Below are positions 6,529 to 9,526 of a stretch of DNA of 9,526 bases, in pieces. The stretch is taken from positions 1,470 to 10,995 of the forward strand of contig MHPA01000007.1 in the NCBI GenBank assembly GCA_001820255.1, given 5' to 3'. The stretch's first letter is position 1. Each line of letters starts with the position of its first letter. The translations under genes were made by a program, and so were the position numbers. The notes under the pieces are model-generated. The model had not been told where the DNA came from. It worked only from the letters and a program-made list of their open reading frames with translations, and did no database searches. The stretch is from Candidatus Staskawiczbacteria bacterium RIFCSPLOWO2_01_FULL_38_12b (GTDB lineage: Bacteria; Patescibacteriota; Minisyncoccia; Minisyncoccales; Staskawiczbacteraceae).

Positions 6529-6536
6529 GGTATACT
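6528..6536 (+). promoter_or_regulatory. Extended -10 promoter for the GH130 genes
   Basis: TGGTATACT is a TGn extended -10 with TATACT (5 of 6 to consensus). It starts on the last T of the terminator tract. No convincing -35 is seen at the right spacing, which an extended -10 can tolerate. The start would be near 6543, about 23 nt before the ATG at 6566. Confidence 0.5.
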
Positions 6537-6565
6537 ATGAATATATATTTTATTCCCCATAAACT

Positions 6566-7660
6566 ATGCCAAAAAAAGTTAAAAAGGTAGTAAAAAAATC
6601 CACCGCAGGTGCCAAGAAGAAAATACTTAAAAAGATAAAAAAAATCCAACCCAAAAAAGGGGTGGCTAAAAGTGTTGATTTGGTCAGGTCAAATAAAAAT
6701 CCGATTATTTTACCAAGAAAAGAATATGGATGGGAGGCCTGGCAAACTTTTAACCCTGGGGTTGTTTTACTTGATCAAAAAATCCATTTTGTGTACCGAG
6801 CCATTGGCACTGACGGTATTTCACGGTTAGGGTATGCGGTATCAAAAGATGGAATCACTATTAATGAACAATCTCCCTATCCTGTCTATGAACACAAAAC
6901 AAATAACGAAGGGGTATTTAACGTATACTCTTTTTTTTCTGGCGGAAGTTTTGGCGGAGCGGAGGATCCGCGACTGGCAAGGGTGGGAAATGAAGACACC
7001 CTTTACATGATTTACACCGTATGCAACGACGGTTTACGGGTGGGGTTAAGCTCAATAAAAGTTGAAGATTTTTTAAATAAAAAGTGGAAGTGGAAGCGAC
7101 CCATGCTTATTTCACCGCCGGGGCAAGTACATAAAAATTGGCTGTTGTTTCCGGAAAAAATAAACGGCAAATACGCCATTTTGCACAGTATCAACCCCCA
7201 TGTGCAAATAGCCTATCTTGATAGCCTGGAATTTGGCGATAAAAAATATATTGAAAGTTTTCACGGAGGCCAAGCCAGGAAAAAATACTGGGATATGTGG
7301 ATACGAGGAGTGGGCGCTCCGCCCATAAAAACCAATGACGGCTGGCTGATATTTTACCATGCCATGGATAAAGACTGGAGCAAATATAAAGTAGGAGCGA
7401 TGCTATTGGATTTAAAGGACCCGTCAAAAATACTGTACCGTTCCAAAAAACCGGTATTGGAACCTAAAGCAATGTACGAAAATAACGGTTTTAAGGGCGG
7501 GGTAGTATATGTGTCCGGGGCGGTAGTCAAAGACGGCAAGCTATTTGTATACTATGGCGGAGCAGATAGCTGCGTGTGTGTAGCCTCTGCAAATCTAGAT
7601 GAATTTATTGAATCCCTTAAAAAAGACAGGGAACCGAAAATAACATTAAAAAAAGTGTAG
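6566..7660 (+). CDS. GH130-family mannoside phosphorylase/hydrolase with Lys-rich N-terminus
   Basis: The product is 364 aa. Residues 1-37 are a Lys-rich, non-hydrophobic extension (MPKKVKKVVKKSTAGAKKK...), so this is not a signal peptide and the enzyme is probably cytoplasmic. Residues about 43-352 match the five-bladed beta-propeller of glycoside hydrolase family 130. Landmarks are 'NPIILP', 'HFVYRAIG', 'SRLGYAVSKDG', 'GGAEDPR' with the family's catalytic Asp at D134, 'LLFPEKINGKYAILH', 'GVGAPPIKT', 'WLIFYH' (H265), 'AMLLDLKDP' and 'VYYGGAD'. Family members act on beta-mannosides, most as inverting phosphorylases and some as hydrolases. At the usual His-Arg after the FPEKI strand this protein has H207-S208, so phosphate binding may be altered and the phosphorylase/hydrolase call is left open. 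It is paralogous to both domains of the next gene, and closer to the second. Confidence 0.87.
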   Translation: MPKKVKKVVKKSTAGAKKKILKKIKKIQPKKGVAKSVDLVRSNKNPIILPRKEYGWEAWQTFNPGVVLLDQKIHFVYRAIGTDGISRLGYAVSKDGITINEQSPYPVYEHKTNNEGVFNVYSFFSGGSFGGAEDPRLARVGNEDTLYMIYTVCNDGLRVGLSSIKVEDFLNKKWKWKRPMLISPPGQVHKNWLLFPEKINGKYAILHSINPHVQIAYLDSLEFGDKKYIESFHGGQARKKYWDMWIRGVGAPPIKTNDGWLIFYHAMDKDWSKYKVGAMLLDLKDPSKILYRSKKPVLEPKAMYENNGFKGGVVYVSGAVVKDGKLFVYYGGADSCVCVASANLDEFIESLKKDREPKITLKKV

Positions 7661-7670
7661 TGGCGCAGCC

Positions 7671-7689
7671 GATAAAAATCATTTTTATC
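7671..7689. promoter_or_regulatory. Perfect 9+1+9 palindrome just before the start codon
   Basis: GATAAAAAT (7671-7679) and ATTTTTATC (7681-7689) are exact reverse complements around a single C. The site ends 2 nt before the ATG at 7692. In mRNA it would be an 8-bp hairpin with a TCA loop covering the ribosome-binding region. It could be a repressor operator or a translational control hairpin. It is too A/T-rich and lacks the T-tract for a confident terminator call. Confidence 0.45.
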
Positions 7690-7691
7690 AT

Positions 7692-9526
7692 ATGCTAATT
7701 AAACGTTCCGAAAAAAATCCGATATTAAAACCAAAAACAACCCACTCTTGGGAAACTGAAGGAGTGTTTAATGGATGCCCTATTCAAAAAGGCAATAACA
7801 TTTATCTTTTATACCGCGCAGTTTCTTCGCCCCACTTCCATGCCATTGCCGATACTAAACTGACAATTTCCAATATCGGCATTGCAGAAAGTATTGATGG
7901 CACCAGCTTTCATGACAGAAAATGCCTGATTGCACCCGAAGAACCGTTTGAACGCTTTGGCTGTGAAGACCCGCGAGTGACAAAATTTGGCGATAAATAC
8001 TATATTTTTTACACTGCGCTTTCAAAATACCCCTTTGGAGCCGATGGCATAAAAGTGGCTGTGGCCATTAGTAAAGATTTAAAAACTATCCAGGAAAAAC
8101 ATCCTGTTACACCTTTTAACGCCAAAGGCATGGCCCTTTTTCCGGAAAAAATTCGGGGAAAAATGTGGGCAGTGTTGACGGCAAATACCGATCAACCGCC
8201 GGCAAAAATCGCACTGGCTTCATTTAGCCAAGAAAGCGATATCTGGTCTGAAAAATACTGGCAAGCCTGGTACAAAAACCTTAACAGCCATGCGCTGGAT
8301 TTGCAACGCAAGCCCCAGGATCAAGTTGAAGTCGGAGCACCTCCCATAAAAACCAAACACGGCTGGCTTTTATTGTATTCTTATATTAATAATTATTTTT
8401 CACCCAAACCGATTTTTGGCATAGAAGCTGTGCTGCTTGATTTAAAAAATCCGGCCAAAATCATCGGTAGGACAAAAGCGCCCCTGTTAACCCCGGAAGA
8501 ATACTATGAAAAAATCGGCGTCATCCCCAATGTAGTATTTCCTTCCGGAGCCTTAGCCAAAAAAAACCTGCTGTATCTTTATTATGGCGGAGCGGATACT
8601 GTTTGTTGCCTGGCATTTATAGAAACTGATTTGTTGTTAAAAAAATTGTTAAAAACAGAAAAACCCGTCAAATTTTTACGCGTAAAACAAAATCCAATCA
8701 TACGCCCCATACAAGAAAACTCTTTTGAATCAAAAGCTACGTTTAATCCGGCGGCAATATATCTTAACAAAAAAGTCCATATTCTGTATCGAGCGATGTC
8801 AGAAGACAATACGTCGGTAATGGGATACGCCACCAGTAGTGATGGCATAAAAATTGATTATCGCTCAAAAAAACCGGTCTATATTCCAAGAGAAGGGTTT
8901 GAACAAAAAATAGAATCCGGAGGTAATTCGGGATGCGAAGACCCGCGCATCACTAAAATCGGCAACACCATCTATATGCTCTACGCGGCTTTTGACAGCA
9001 AGAATCTGCCAAGGGTTGCGTTAACGTCCATAAAAGAAAAGGATTTTTTGCATCAAAGATGGGATTGGAAAAAACCGGTGCTTATATCCACACCAAACGA
9101 TGATGATAAAGACGCTTGCCTGTTTCCGGAAAAAATCAAAGGAAATTATTTTATCATCCACCGTAGCGGCAACGATATTGATTCGGCATTCAGTCCGACA
9201 CTGGACTTTGACGGCAAAACCTGGATTGAAGAATACCGCTGGATTGCACCACGCCAGGGCATGTGGGACAGCAGAAAAATCGGGGTAGCGGCGCCTCCCA
9301 TAAAAACAAAAGAAGGCTGGGTTATGTTTTACCACGGGATTTCAAAAGAGGATGGATTTTACCGGATAGGGGTGGTATTGCTTGATTTAAAAGATCCCAC
9401 CAAAGTTATTGCAAGGTCGGATGAGCCGATCTTTGAACCGGAAACCAAATATGAAAAAGAGGGGATTGTTTCAAACGTGGTGTTTCCCTGCGGAATAGTT
9501 CTTATAAAAAATACATTTTTCATGTA
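7692..9526 (+). CDS. Tandem double-domain GH130 protein (3' partial)
   Basis: The frame is open from ATG 7692 to the window end, 611 codons with no stop or frameshift. Two GH130 propellers are fused. Domain 1 (about 1-325) has 'NPILKP', 'YLLYRAVS', 'GCEDPR' (D93), 'ALFPEKIRGK', 'GAPPIKT' and 'YLYYGGAD'. Domain 2 (about 333-611) has 'NPIIRP', 'HILYRAMS', 'GCEDPR' (D417), 'CLFPEKIKGN', H490-R491, 'AAPPIKT' and 'VMFYH' (H548), and is cut just before its expected YGGAD strand. Domain 2 resembles the single-domain enzyme upstream more than domain 1 does ('LTSIKEKDFLHQRWDWKKP' against 'LSSIKVEDFLNKKWKWKRP'). Domain 1 has T163-A164 where His-Arg is expected and S230 where the FYH His is expected, so it may be inactive, differently specific, or structural. 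There is no signal peptide, so it is probably cytoplasmic. The gap to the previous gene is 31 nt, so co-transcription is likely. Confidence 0.85.
   Translation, partial: MLIKRSEKNPILKPKTTHSWETEGVFNGCPIQKGNNIYLLYRAVSSPHFHAIADTKLTISNIGIAESIDGTSFHDRKCLIAPEEPFERFGCEDPRVTKFGDKYYIFYTALSKYPFGADGIKVAVAISKDLKTIQEKHPVTPFNAKGMALFPEKIRGKMWAVLTANTDQPPAKIALASFSQESDIWSEKYWQAWYKNLNSHALDLQRKPQDQVEVGAPPIKTKHGWLLLYSYINNYFSPKPIFGIEAVLLDLKNPAKIIGRTKAPLLTPEEYYEKIGVIPNVVFPSGALAKKNLLYLYYGGADTVCCLAFIETDLLLKKLLKTEKPVKFLRVKQNPIIRPIQENSFESKATFNPAAIYLNKKVHILYRAMSEDNTSVMGYATSSDGIKIDYRSKKPVYIPREGFEQKIESGGNSGCEDPRITKIGNTIYMLYAAFDSKNLPRVALTSIKEKDFLHQRWDWKKPVLISTPNDDDKDACLFPEKIKGNYFIIHRSGNDIDSAFSPTLDFDGKTWIEEYRWIAPRQGMWDSRKIGVAAPPIKTKEGWVMFYHGISKEDGFYRIGVVLLDLKDPTKVIARSDEPIFEPETKYEKEGIVSNVVFPCGIVLIKNTFFM

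Noticed and set aside
8582..8848. Minus-strand frames inside the double GH130 gene
   Set aside because: They are shadows of an open + strand frame that carries all GH130 motifs without interruption from 7692 to the end.

Overview
The window is A+T-rich, and every gene reads on the + strand. It most resembles a Patescibacteria/CPR (Parcubacteria-like) genome. The reasons are compact same-strand gene packing, few Shine-Dalgarno sites, cohesin and dockerin proteins fused to Ig-like modules, output-less CheY-like receivers, and a small two-helix membrane protein ending in a YLPD-type tail. This placement is inferred from protein character and no marker gene is present. I see no rRNA, tRNA, CRISPR array or transposase.

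Region 1 (3-2871) is a surface module. A 5'-truncated Ig-like protein ends in a canonical dockerin. Its downstream neighbour has a signal peptide, a cohesin domain, three Ig-like modules, one C-terminal membrane helix and a cytoplasmic helical tail. Together they look like a minimal cellulosome-type pair, with a dockerin ligand held by a membrane-anchored cohesin.

Region 2 (2914-6496) is a set of phospho-receiver genes. The first encodes a receiver (REC) joined to about 440 residues of Lys/Glu/Ala-rich coiled coil. A 379-base gap follows, filled mostly by a 225-bp imperfect palindrome with terminal inverted repeats and a possible 5-bp target duplication. After it come a good sigma70-type promoter and an apparent operon: three stand-alone receivers and a small two-helix membrane protein, closed by a rho-independent terminator that overlaps the last stop codon. 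No histidine kinase and no DNA-binding output domain is encoded here.

Region 3 (6566-9526) holds glycosidase-family genes. It opens with an extended -10 promoter embedded at the end of the terminator T-tract. A GH130-type protein with a lysine-rich N-terminus comes next. The last gene starts just after a perfect 9+1+9 palindrome and runs open to the window edge. It encodes two GH130 domains fused in one polypeptide, so there are three GH130 domains in tandem. Domain 1 of the fusion has lost motifs that the other two mostly keep.

Functional reading (inference): extracellular protein assembly at the envelope, cytoplasmic phospho-signalling by output-less receivers, and cytoplasmic breakdown or salvage of mannosides sit side by side. 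Whether they form one system is not shown by the sequence. The features most worth follow-up are the membrane cohesin/dockerin pair, the REC-coiled-coil protein, the palindromic element and the GH130 double-domain protein.
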